A model generated the notes under the pieces. That model had not been told where the DNA came from, searched no databases, and worked only from the letters and a program-made list of their open reading frames with translations. Below are positions 1 through 7,005 of a DNA stretch of 9,222 bases, one piece after another. The stretch lies in assembly GCA_002424625.1 (NCBI GenBank), contig DIKR01000127.1:13099-22320 (forward strand), read 5' to 3'. Source of the stretch: Desulfuromonadaceae bacterium UBA5613. Lineage in GTDB: Bacteria > Desulfobacterota > Desulfuromonadia > Desulfuromonadales > UBA2197. Positions within the stretch are counted from its first letter, which is position 1, and every line of letters begins with the position of its first letter. Made by a program: the position numbers and the translations under genes.

Positions 1-10
1 AAATCTCCTT
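1..10 (-). promoter_or_regulatory. Ribosome-binding site of a divergent gene lying left of the window
   Basis: Read on the - strand, positions 10 to 5 are AAGGAG, followed by ATTT to the window edge. This is a strong Shine-Dalgarno sequence whose start codon would fall just outside the window. It implies a gene transcribed leftward, divergently from the cys operon. Its identity cannot be seen; a sulfur regulator or transporter would be a reasonable guess only. Confidence 0.45.
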
Positions 11-274
11 CCTCTCGCGATTGCTTCCCGGCAGATGCGGGCCGAACAAAACGGCTGCGATCAACGGTCTCCGCTCTGACTCATTTCTCGTCTATTCTTG
101 ACAAGTTTACGTAGCTTTCCCTTGTCCTCCTCTTCGTGTTTTTCAGCTCACCCCCTCTAACAAAATGCCCGTACGAATCAACTCCGGTGGGTAGCCTTTT
201 GCCAAAAAATAATTGTTTACAATTCTGCTGTATAACTATTTTAAAAATTCTTGAGTAAATAAGTTATTTTGTGA
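11..274. other. Intergenic region between the divergent gene and cysH
   Basis: No coding region is convincing here. The left two thirds have mixed composition and the right third is AT-rich. One visible dyad is GACAAG (100-105) against CTTGTC (121-126) with a 15-nt loop, which could form a hairpin in the leader of the leftward gene. A second is ATAACT (232-237) against AGTTAT (262-267), which flanks a short ATTTTAAAAAT dyad at 238-248 just upstream of the cysH promoter and could be a regulator site. I could not match either to a known riboswitch or operator. Confidence 0.4.
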
Positions 275-301
275 TTGACAAAAATTCTCGTAAAATATAA
301 T
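275..301 (+). promoter_or_regulatory. Candidate sigma-70-type promoter of the cys operon
   Basis: A perfect -35 box TTGACA lies at 275-280 and a perfect -10 box TATAAT at 296-301. The spacer is only 15 bp, shorter than the usual 17; an overlapping weaker -10 box TAATTA at 298-303 would give 17 bp. The surrounding sequence is strongly AT-rich, as promoters often are, and lies about 55 bp before the cysH start. No other promoter-like site of this quality was seen before cysK. Confidence 0.6.
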
Positions 302-356
302 TATTAAATCAGCATTGAAATGTTGAAAGCTTGGCGTGCAGGAAAAGGATTCGATC

Positions 357-1064
357 ATGACAACAACAGCGCGACAATCAGATTTTTCTCCCCTTGCTGC
401 CGCGGAAATGATCTTGCGACAAGGGCTTAAGCAGGCTGCGGGAGCGGTTCAGCTCGCTTCCTCATTTTCGGTTGAAGATATCGTCCTTATCGATCTGATT
501 CAGCGTTGGCAGTTACCGATTGGCATCTTTGCCATTGACACCGGGCGTCTTAATGAAGAGACCTACGAAGTGGCAGAGGCGGTGGTCAGTCACTACAAAG
601 TCAAGATTGACTGGTATTTTCCACAGGCGCAAGCAGTCGAAGCGCTCGAACGGGAGAAAGGGCTCTTCTCCTTTCGGGAAAGTCTGGAAAATCGTCATGA
701 GTGCTGCCGCATCCGCAAAACTGAACCTTTGGTGCGGGCCCTAGCTCCTTTGTCCGGTTGGGTTACAGGCTTGCGCCGCGAGCAGGGCGTCACCCGCAGT
801 CAGGTCGAGGCGATTGAGATCGATGTCGCTCATGGTAACATTATCAAGATCAATCCTTTGATCGACTGGAGTGAAGCCGAGGTCTGGGATTACGCCAAGC
901 GTGAACGTCTGCCCTTGAACCGCCTGCATCAGCAGGGCTACCCTTCGATTGGTTGCGCCCCCTGCACCCGGGCGATTCAGGCTGGGGAAGATGTCCGCGC
1001 CGGGCGATGGTGGTGGGAGAATCCCGAACATAAAGAATGCGGCCTGCACCGGCGCAAGTCATAA
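357..1064 (+). CDS. cysH: Assimilatory adenylyl-sulfate (APS) reductase, [4Fe-4S] type
   Basis: This 235-residue protein belongs to the PAPS/APS reductase family and would reduce activated sulfate to sulfite with thioredoxin-like electrons in the cytoplasm. Visible marks are the nucleotide-binding segment SFSVED (residues 36-41), TGLRREQ (137-143), paired cysteines C116-C117, CxxC at C200/C203, and the C-terminal catalytic ECGLH with C228. In this family the CC plus CxxC set binds a [4Fe-4S] cluster and marks enzymes that use APS; PAPS-specific CysH lacks it. I therefore call it an APS reductase. The ATG at 357 is preferred because AAAGGA lies 7 nt upstream; an in-frame GTG at 336 has no comparable site and would add seven residues. 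It is the first gene of the operon, and its stop overlaps the cysD ribosome-binding site. Confidence 0.93.
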   Translation: MTTTARQSDFSPLAAAEMILRQGLKQAAGAVQLASSFSVEDIVLIDLIQRWQLPIGIFAIDTGRLNEETYEVAEAVVSHYKVKIDWYFPQAQAVEALEREKGLFSFRESLENRHECCRIRKTEPLVRALAPLSGWVTGLRREQGVTRSQVEAIEIDVAHGNIIKINPLIDWSEAEVWDYAKRERLPLNRLHQQGYPSIGCAPCTRAIQAGEDVRAGRWWWENPEHKECGLHRRKS

Positions 1065-1076
1065 GGAGAGAGTGTG

Positions 1077-1976
1077 ATGACGATGACCCATCTGCGCCAG
1101 TTGGAAGCCGAGAGTATTCATATCATGCGCGAAGTGGCCGCAGAGTTTGCCAATCCGGTGATGCTCTATTCGGTCGGCAAGGATTCGGCGGTAATGCTCC
1201 ATCTTGCCCGCAAGGCCTTCTTCCCGGGGGTAGCGCCCTTTCCGCTCATGCATATCGATACCACCTGGAAATTTCGCGAGATGATCGCATTTCGCGATCG
1301 CATGGCGGCTCAGAGCGGTTTTGATCTGATTATTCACACCAACCATGAAGCGGTCGAACAGGGGGTCAATCCATTTACGCACGGTTCTGCCCTGTATACC
1401 GATGTGATGAAGACCGAAGGGCTCAAGCAGGCACTTAACAAGTACAAGTTTGATGCGGCCTTTGGCGGTGCGCGGCGCGATGAAGAGAAGTCGCGAGCCA
1501 AGGAGCGGATTTTCTCCTTCCGCAGCAGCAGCCATCGCTGGGATCCAAAGAGTCAGCGCCCCGAACTCTGGAATCTTTACAACGCCCGCGTCCGTCCCGG
1601 CGAGAGTATCCGCGCCTTCCCTCTCTCCAACTGGACCGAGCTCGATATCTGGCAGTACATCTATCTGGAACAGATCCCCATCGTTCCTCTCTACTACGCG
1701 GCCGTGCGACCGGTGGTGGAACGCGATGGCATGCTGATCATGGTCGACGATGATCGCCTCGAACTGCGCCCCGGTGAAAAGATCGAGATGAAGTCAGTGC
1801 GCTTTCGGACTCTCGGCTGCTATCCCCTTACTGCGGCGGTCGAATCGACTGCCGCCACCCTCCCTGAAATCATTCAGGAAATGCTCCTCACCCGCACCTC
1901 TGAGCGGCAGGGGCGGCTCATCGACCACGACTCGGCCGGTTCGATGGAGAAGAAGAAACAGGAAGGATACTTCTGA
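1077..1976 (+). CDS. cysD: Sulfate adenylyltransferase small subunit CysD
   Basis: CysD is the catalytic half of the two-subunit ATP sulfurylase, which makes APS and pyrophosphate from sulfate and ATP. At 299 residues it matches the usual length of about 300. The N-terminal THLRQLEAESIHI, the PP-loop SVGKDS (residues 32-37), GGARRDEEKSRAKER (from residue 130) and the C-terminal KKKQEGYF agree closely with the family, including the E. coli protein as I recall it. The ATG at 1077 has AAGGAG 8 nt upstream; a GTG one codon earlier (1074) is possible. The gene starts 12 nt after the cysH stop. Its TGA overlaps the cysN ATG by one base (TGATG), so the two subunits are probably translationally coupled. 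Confidence 0.96.
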   Translation: MTMTHLRQLEAESIHIMREVAAEFANPVMLYSVGKDSAVMLHLARKAFFPGVAPFPLMHIDTTWKFREMIAFRDRMAAQSGFDLIIHTNHEAVEQGVNPFTHGSALYTDVMKTEGLKQALNKYKFDAAFGGARRDEEKSRAKERIFSFRSSSHRWDPKSQRPELWNLYNARVRPGESIRAFPLSNWTELDIWQYIYLEQIPIVPLYYAAVRPVVERDGMLIMVDDDRLELRPGEKIEMKSVRFRTLGCYPLTAAVESTAATLPEIIQEMLLTRTSERQGRLIDHDSAGSMEKKKQEGYF

Positions 1977-3715
1977 TGGCTCACCAATCTGATCTGATCG
2001 CCGAAGATATTCTCGCTTATTTGAAGAGCCAGGAAGAAAAGTCGCTCCTCCGCTTTATCACTTGCGGCAGCGTCGATGACGGTAAAAGCACCCTGATCGG
2101 CCGCCTCCTCTGGGATTCGAAGATGATCTTCGAGGACCAGCTCGCCGCTCTGGAGAGTGACAGCAAAAAAGTCGGCACCCAGGGGGAGAAGATCGACTAT
2201 GCCCTGCTCATGGACGGCTTGCAGGCGGAGCGAGAGCAGGGGATTACCATCGACGTCGCCTATCGCTTCTTCTCCACCGACAAGCGCAAGTTCATCGTCG
2301 CTGACACCCCCGGCCACGAGCAGTACACCCGCAACATGGTCACCGGTGCTTCCACCGCCGACGTTGCCGTCATCCTCATCGATGCCCGTAAAGGGATACT
2401 CACCCAGAGCCGGCGTCATTCCTATCTCGTCTCGCTGGTCGGCATCCGCAACGTCGTCCTGGCGATCAACAAGATGGATCTGGTCGACTACAGCGCGGCG
2501 CGTTTCGCGGAGATCCGCCAGGAGTATGCAGCTTTCGCTGCCGGCCTCGGTTTCGCGTCGATCACCGCCATCCCCATCTCCGCCCTGGAAGGGGACAATG
2601 TCCTGGAGCGGAGTCCGCGTACGGACTGGTACGACGGACCGACCCTGATGGAGTTCCTCGAAACCGTGGAAATTGCCGCGGCCGCCGCTGATCTTCCCTT
2701 CCGGCTGCCGGTGCAGTGGGTCAATCGTCCCAATCTCGATTTCCGCGGCTTTGCCGGCACGATCACCGCCGGGACGATCCGTCCCGGTGACGAGGTCGTC
2801 GTCCCTGCTTCCGGCCAGAGGAGTCGCGTCAAGCGTATCGTCACTTTTGACGGCGATCTGCCGGAAGCTGCGGCCGGCCAGGCCGTGACTCTGACCCTGG
2901 AGGACGAGATCGATATCAGTCGCGGTGATCTGCTGGTGGAAGCAACGGCTCGCCCGGCCTGCGCCGACCAGTTCGCGGCGCATCTGGTCTGGATGCAGGA
3001 CGAGCCGCTCCTTCTCAATCGCGATTATCTGCTCAAGATCGGGGCGACCACGGTCCCGGTGCAAATCAGTGAACTGCAGCACAAGATTAACGTCAATACT
3101 CTGGAAGAAGAGGCGGGCAAGACTCTGAGCCTCAACGAAATCGGCGTGTGCCTTTTGAGTGCGAGCAAGGCCATCACTTTCGACCCCTACCGGCAGAATC
3201 GCTGCGGCGGCGCCTTTATCCTCATCGACCGCTTCAGCAATGCCACGGTCGCGGCCGGGATGATCGATTCGGCCCGTCGCCGTCGCACCCGCCACTGGTC
3301 AGAAGTGGAGGTTGATCAGAAACGCCGCGCCGGACTCAAGGGGCAGCGGGCCCGGGTCCTCTGGTTCACCGGCGGTGCCGGAGTGGAGAAATCGACGGTC
3401 GCCAAATTGGTCGAAAAGAAGTTATACTCCCTCGCACGCCACACGCAGCTGCTTGACGACAGCACTTGCGACTCAGAGCATGTGGTGAAATTGGCCGGAG
3501 TTCTCGTTGACGCCGGTTTGATTACCCTGGTAGCGCTCGATGATCCGCAGGCTATTCTCCTGCAGGAGGCGCGGGTCCACTTCTCCCCAAACGAGCTGGT
3601 CGCGATCGAAGTCTCCATCACCACCGACTTCACCGCGCTGGCTGAAGAGATCGTCACCAAACTTTGCAGCGGCGGACTCTTTGACGCCGAGGAACTGCTC
3701 GGCTCCGGGATTTAA
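1976..3715 (+). CDS. cysN: Sulfate adenylyltransferase GTPase subunit CysN with a degenerate C-terminal APS-kinase-like domain
   Basis: CysN is the GTPase partner of CysD; GTP hydrolysis drives APS formation. The G-domain motifs are intact: GSVDDGKST (31-39), DTPGHE (110-115) and NKMD (165-168). Translation-factor-like beta-barrel domains follow, to about residue 445. At 579 residues it is roughly 100 longer than CysN alone and shorter than full CysN-CysC (NodQ-type) fusions of about 640. The extra part begins RAGLKGQ...LWFTG, exactly as fused APS kinases do. However, its P-loop reads GGAGVEKST (466-474), with glutamate where the essential glycine should be. The DGDNxRxxLN region is replaced by DDSTCDSEH (494-502), the FxSPFR motif by ALDDPQA (520 onward), and the DPKGLY region is absent. 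I infer no APS kinase activity. The frame is uninterrupted. GGAAGGA lies 8 nt upstream of the start. Confidence 0.93.
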   Translation: MAHQSDLIAEDILAYLKSQEEKSLLRFITCGSVDDGKSTLIGRLLWDSKMIFEDQLAALESDSKKVGTQGEKIDYALLMDGLQAEREQGITIDVAYRFFSTDKRKFIVADTPGHEQYTRNMVTGASTADVAVILIDARKGILTQSRRHSYLVSLVGIRNVVLAINKMDLVDYSAARFAEIRQEYAAFAAGLGFASITAIPISALEGDNVLERSPRTDWYDGPTLMEFLETVEIAAAAADLPFRLPVQWVNRPNLDFRGFAGTITAGTIRPGDEVVVPASGQRSRVKRIVTFDGDLPEAAAGQAVTLTLEDEIDISRGDLLVEATARPACADQFAAHLVWMQDEPLLLNRDYLLKIGATTVPVQISELQHKINVNTLEEEAGKTLSLNEIGVCLLSASKAITFDPYRQNRCGGAFILIDRFSNATVAAGMIDSARRRRTRHWSEVEVDQKRRAGLKGQRARVLWFTGGAGVEKSTVAKLVEKKLYSLARHTQLLDDSTCDSEHVVKLAGVLVDAGLITLVALDDPQAILLQEARVHFSPNELVAIEVSITTDFTALAEEIVTKLCSGGLFDAEELLGSGI

Positions 3716-3717
3716 TT

Positions 3718-3796
3718 CACCACCCCCAGCCCCTCCTTAAAAAAGGAGGGGAGCTTTAAAATCCCCCTCCTTAGCAAGGAGGGGTTAGGGGTGGTG
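3718..3796. repeat. Palindromic repeat element with two internal hairpins
   Basis: The outer arms CACCACCCC (3718-3726) and GGGGTGGTG (3788-3796) are exact inverse complements. Inside each arm is a self-complementary hairpin: CCCCTCCTT/AAGGAGGGG at 3730-3751 with an AAAA loop, and the same stem at 3764-3784 with an AGC loop. The element can fold either as two hairpins or as one long imperfect cruciform. It starts two bases after the cysN stop and lies inside the transcription unit. The architecture is that of a dispersed REP/MITE-like element, and similar CCCCTCC/GGAGGGG repeats occur in many bacterial genomes. It carries no gene. It could lower read-through into the sulfite reductase gene or protect the upstream mRNA end. 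Confidence 0.8.
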
Positions 3797-3834
3797 GCTT
3801 TTGGATAATACTACTGACAAAGAAAGTTTTTCCC

Positions 3835-5127
3835 ATGTCTGTCGACATTCAGGCTTTACGGATTAATGGCGTCTATCGCCAGAACGACAATGATGATCTG
3901 ATGCTGCGCGTCAAGATCCCCGGCGGACTTTTGAGCCCGGTTCAGGCCGAGGCGATTGCCGCGATCAGCGAACGTTTCAGTAACGGCATCCTTCATCTGA
4001 CCACCCGTGGCAGTATAGAGTTTCACTGGTTGCGGATAGAGGCGATCGAAGAGGTGGGGCGCATGCTGGCTGCGGTTGGACTCACCAGTCGCGGTGCTTG
4101 CGGCGGCGCGGTACGCGGCATCTCCTGCAGCACGACGGTGGCTCCCGGTTTCAGCGTTGCACAAGGGTTGGCGCGACGGTTACATCGTCACTTTGCTGGT
4201 AACCCCCACTTTGAGGGGCTGCCCAAAAAGTTCAAGATCAGTGTCGATGCCGGCTATAACGGTGCCCGTCACCTGATTCAGGATGCCGGCATTGTCCACG
4301 TCGCGACGACGGAAGCGGGCGAACTTTACGATCTCTGGGTCGCCGGCGGCCTTGGCCGCGAGCCGCAACCGGCCTTCCTCTTTGCTGCGCAACTCCCGGA
4401 GGAGCAGCTTCTTGCCCGACTCGAAGCGATTGTCAATATCTATCGCCAGCACACGCCGGCGGGAAAACGCCTCAAGCACCTGCTGCGTGAGATTGGTGAA
4501 GAGCGCTTGCGGGAGCTGGTCACGGCGGCGCAGGGGGATGAGGTGCCGGTACTGAATCGTGGCATCGGCTTTAATCTGAAAGTTACGGATGTGCAGGAAG
4601 TTGTCGAGGCCGGGATCTTTGCCGGACAGATAGCAAGCGCCACCTTGCGTCACTTTGCCGAGCTTGCCCGGCGCTACGGCAACGAACAGCTCTTTGTCAG
4701 TGCAGATCAGAATATCCTCTTTTTCCCGGCCGGGGAGGGGGCGACAGCGAACCTGCGGCAGGGGCTAACGGCCCTCGGCTTTGCCGGTGCGCGCCGCGAC
4801 GAGCAGGTCAATTTCCGTATCTGTCCCGGTGATCACCAGTGTCGAATGGGGCTTTCCGCGACCCGCGATATCGCCGGCAGAGCCCTCGACGTCCTTCCGG
4901 ACGCGGCCCTCGGGCTGACCTTTGCCATCAGCGGCTGTGTCAATTCTTGCAGCCAACCCCAACTGGCCGATGTCGGTATCGTCACCACCTCACGCCGCGC
5001 TGTTGAAAACGGCGAACGCCAACCCCGCTTTGCCCTGTATCGCCGCAGCGGCGAGGGCTTCGGCACGGCTGTCGCAACCGAACTCACGGAAGAAGAATTA
5101 TTGGCGCAACTCTCCCGGATCGCTTGA
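3835..5127 (+). CDS. Siroheme [4Fe-4S] sulfite reductase (nitrite/sulfite reductase family)
   Basis: The 430-residue product belongs to the siroheme nitrite/sulfite reductase family. By context it reduces sulfite to sulfide with six electrons. The family's four cluster/siroheme cysteines are present as CxxxxxC (C330, C336) and CxxxC (C368, C372, in GCVNSC). Candidate anion-binding residues are R58 in TTRGS and K132/K134 in LPKKFK, matching conserved positions of sulfite reductases. It is shorter than CysI (about 570 residues), and no CysJ flavoprotein is encoded here, so ferredoxin or another small donor is likely. Nitrite reductase (NirA-like) and CobG-like roles are alternatives, but the position between cysN and cysK favours sulfite. 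The start is set by the conserved INGVYRQ segment. There is no good Shine-Dalgarno sequence, only a weak AAAGAAAG about 10 nt upstream, just after the repeat. Confidence 0.85.
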   Translation: MSVDIQALRINGVYRQNDNDDLMLRVKIPGGLLSPVQAEAIAAISERFSNGILHLTTRGSIEFHWLRIEAIEEVGRMLAAVGLTSRGACGGAVRGISCSTTVAPGFSVAQGLARRLHRHFAGNPHFEGLPKKFKISVDAGYNGARHLIQDAGIVHVATTEAGELYDLWVAGGLGREPQPAFLFAAQLPEEQLLARLEAIVNIYRQHTPAGKRLKHLLREIGEERLRELVTAAQGDEVPVLNRGIGFNLKVTDVQEVVEAGIFAGQIASATLRHFAELARRYGNEQLFVSADQNILFFPAGEGATANLRQGLTALGFAGARRDEQVNFRICPGDHQCRMGLSATRDIAGRALDVLPDAALGLTFAISGCVNSCSQPQLADVGIVTTSRRAVENGERQPRFALYRRSGEGFGTAVATELTEEELLAQLSRIA

Positions 5128-5158
5128 TCCCCAACCTAACTCGATAAAGGAGCGTCTC

Positions 5159-6112
5159 ATGGCTAACATCTTTAGCGACAACTCTCTCACGATCGGCCGG
5201 ACCCCGCTGGTCCAACTTAACCGCGTCGCCCCGGCCGGGACGCGCATCCTTGGCAAGATCGAGGGCCGCAACCCCGCCTATTCGGTCAAGTGCCGCATCG
5301 GCGCGGCAATGATCTGGGATGCCGAGCAGAAGGGATTGCTGAAGCCCGGCGTCGAGATCATCGAGCCGACCAGCGGCAACACCGGTATTGCCCTCGCTTT
5401 TGTCGCTGCCGCTCGCGGCATCCCCGTTACTTTGACCATGCCCGAGACCATGAGTCTGGAGCGGCGCAAGGTCCTCAAGGCTTTCGGTGCCAATCTCGTC
5501 CTTACCCCCGGCGCCAAGGGGATGGGGGGGGCGATTGCCGAGGCCGAAGCCCTGGCCGCGTCTGATCCGGGGCGTTATCTCCTGCTGCACCAGTTCAAGA
5601 ATCCGGCGAACCCGGCGATTCACGAAACCACTACCGGGCCGGAGATCTGGAACGATACCGACGGCGAAGTCGATGTCATCGTCTCCGGGGTCGGCACCGG
5701 CGGCACCATTACCGGCATCTCCCGCTACATCAAGAATACCAAGGGGAAGAAGATCATCTCGGTGGCTGTCGAACCGGCCGATTCGCCGGTGATCAGCCAG
5801 CGTCTCGCCGGCCAGGAGATCAAGCCTGGACCGCACAAGATCCAGGGGATCGGCGCCGGCTTCATCCCCGACACTCTCGATCTTTCTCTGGTCGACCGGG
5901 TGGAGCAGGTCAGTAATGACGAAGCGATCGAATTCGCCCTGCGTCTCGCCAAGGAAGAAGGGATCCTCGTCGGCCTTTCCTGCGGGGCAGCGATGGCAGC
6001 AGCAGCGCGTATCGCCAAACTCCCGGAGTTTGCCGGCAAGACCATCGTCGTCATCCTCCCCGATTCGGGAGAGCGTTACCTGTCGAGCGTCCTCTTCGAG
6101 GGCTTGGCGTAG
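5159..6112 (+). CDS. cysK: Cysteine synthase A (O-acetylserine sulfhydrylase)
   Basis: This pyridoxal-phosphate enzyme condenses O-acetylserine with sulfide to give cysteine and acetate, the last step of the operon's pathway. The 317-residue length is normal. The PLP lysine is K44 in NPAYSVKCRIG, the substrate loop is TSGNTG (71-76), the phosphate-binding loop is GVGTGGT (177-183), and PDSGERYLS stands near the C-terminus. The SVKCRIGA and SGERYLSSVLF signatures favour CysK over CysM or cystathionine beta-synthase. The ATG at 5159 is chosen because AAAGGAG (5146-5152) lies 6 nt upstream; the open frame continues far upstream but there only shadows the previous gene. It begins 31 nt after the sulfite reductase stop and ends the operon. 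Confidence 0.95.
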   Translation: MANIFSDNSLTIGRTPLVQLNRVAPAGTRILGKIEGRNPAYSVKCRIGAAMIWDAEQKGLLKPGVEIIEPTSGNTGIALAFVAAARGIPVTLTMPETMSLERRKVLKAFGANLVLTPGAKGMGGAIAEAEALAASDPGRYLLLHQFKNPANPAIHETTTGPEIWNDTDGEVDVIVSGVGTGGTITGISRYIKNTKGKKIISVAVEPADSPVISQRLAGQEIKPGPHKIQGIGAGFIPDTLDLSLVDRVEQVSNDEAIEFALRLAKEEGILVGLSCGAAMAAAARIAKLPEFAGKTIVVILPDSGERYLSSVLFEGLA

Positions 6113-6140
6113 AGTACCTCCTGAAAAATGGTCTTGGCAA

Positions 6141-6177
6141 AAAGAGAAAAGCCCGCATAGTGCGGGCTTTTCTCTTT
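6141..6177 (+). terminator. Rho-independent terminator after cysK
   Basis: A perfect 17-bp inverted repeat runs AAAGAGAAAAGCCCGCA (6141-6157) and TGCGGGCTTTTCTCTTT (6161-6177), with a TAG loop. The GC-rich core GCCCGCA/TGCGGGC is followed by a T-rich tract on both strands, so it can stop transcription from either direction. It lies 28 nt beyond the cysK stop and separates the cys operon from the converging - strand operon, whose last gene ends at 6317. Confidence 0.92.
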
Positions 6178-6316
6178 GGTGCGGAGGAGAATGACGGAAA
6201 CTTATTTGATAATGACCAAATCAACTACGTTCACGAAAGCACATTCGGCGCCCCAAGTTCATTTTCACTCCCCCAGGAACCTTCTCCTCCGGTTATTTTA
6301 AAATGATTGACAGGAT

Positions 6317-6958
6317 CTAATTTTGCTTGAATGCAGATATGAGAGTATATACGCCAAATACTCTTTCTTTTACGGCAACATTCACCAGATTATTAGTGAT
6401 GTAATCCAATATGGACCTATTTGGTTTTGCGCCTACAATCATTGACTTTGCGTACATATAGATATTTGCAAAAGGATGGTACCAGCGAGAATTGAGAGGA
6501 ATTGAGTCGAGAATGAGCAGTTGTCCTCCAGGTTTTAAAATAGAAATTGCCTTTTTCAGGGCTTTAATCGAATCAGGTATTGCTGTTAGTGCTAAACAAA
6601 AGACTACAGCATCGAGTTCCTTTTCCGGAGCAAATTCGTACATATCCATGCACTCGAAATGGACATCGTCCCATTGGTATTGATCTTTTTTGTGGTTTGC
6701 AATAGCAATCATTTGTTCAGAAAAATCGATTCCAATAACTGTAGTTTTAGAGGGAATTTTTTTTAAGAGGCTGGGTATAACGGAGGCCGGGCCACAACCC
6801 AATTCGGCAATTGTGGCACCTGGGGGTATGTTGAAGCAATCGGCCAACTCATCGTAAAGACGGTTGGCTTGCCCCAGACTCATCAAGTAAGCAATGAAAT
6901 CATAACTTGACGCTGCAAGATCATACTTTCTTTGGTTTGAAATTTGCCGAACATCCAT
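6317..6958 (-). CDS. Class I SAM-dependent methyltransferase, substrate unknown
   Basis: The 213-residue protein has a Rossmann-fold methyltransferase domain (UbiE/Methyltransf_11/25-like). Motif I is ELGCGPAS (52-59), and the acidic ribose-binding residue is D78 in VIGIDFSEQM. It continues with a DAVVFCLAL strand and LKPGGQLLILD, typical of motif III. No membrane segment is evident; the C-terminal part (YMYAKSMIVGAKPNRSILDYI) may form the substrate lid. The start is supported by AGGAGG 4 nt upstream. It is the last gene of the - strand trio, 47 nt after the TetR gene. Its DNA is much more AT-rich than its neighbours (21 G/C in the 60 bases 6541-6600), suggesting a separate origin. A quinone, lipid or small-molecule substrate is possible, but nothing in the sequence decides it. 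Confidence 0.85.
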   Translation of the reverse strand: MDVRQISNQRKYDLAASSYDFIAYLMSLGQANRLYDELADCFNIPPGATIAELGCGPASVIPSLLKKIPSKTTVIGIDFSEQMIAIANHKKDQYQWDDVHFECMDMYEFAPEKELDAVVFCLALTAIPDSIKALKKAISILKPGGQLLILDSIPLNSRWYHPFANIYMYAKSMIVGAKPNRSILDYITNNLVNVAVKERVFGVYTLISAFKQN

Positions 6959-7005
6959 AAAACCTCCTGATATGTTGAAGACATGTAAAACCAGTTGTTC
7001 TTGGA

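Noticed and set aside
98..126. TTGACA at 98-103 as the -35 box of the cys promoter
   Set aside because: No -10-like sequence lies at a suitable distance downstream, and the hexamer is about 260 bp from cysH. The 275-301 pair is far better.
1874..3295. Long open frame (473 codons) on the - strand opposite cysN
   Set aside because: It is antisense to a well-supported cysN, its translation is rich in Asp, Arg and Gly as expected from a high-GC shadow frame, it has no recognisable domain, and it lies inside a + strand operon.
3718..3796. Double-hairpin element as an ordinary operon terminator
   Set aside because: Neither hairpin is followed by a proper T-tract, the outer arms form a larger inverted repeat that a terminator does not need, and the downstream genes belong to the same pathway.
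4922..5158. Upstream extension of the cysK frame into the sulfite reductase gene
   Set aside because: Homology to cysteine synthase begins at MANIF (5159), which has its own AAAGGAG site. The upstream part only overlaps the previous gene in another frame.
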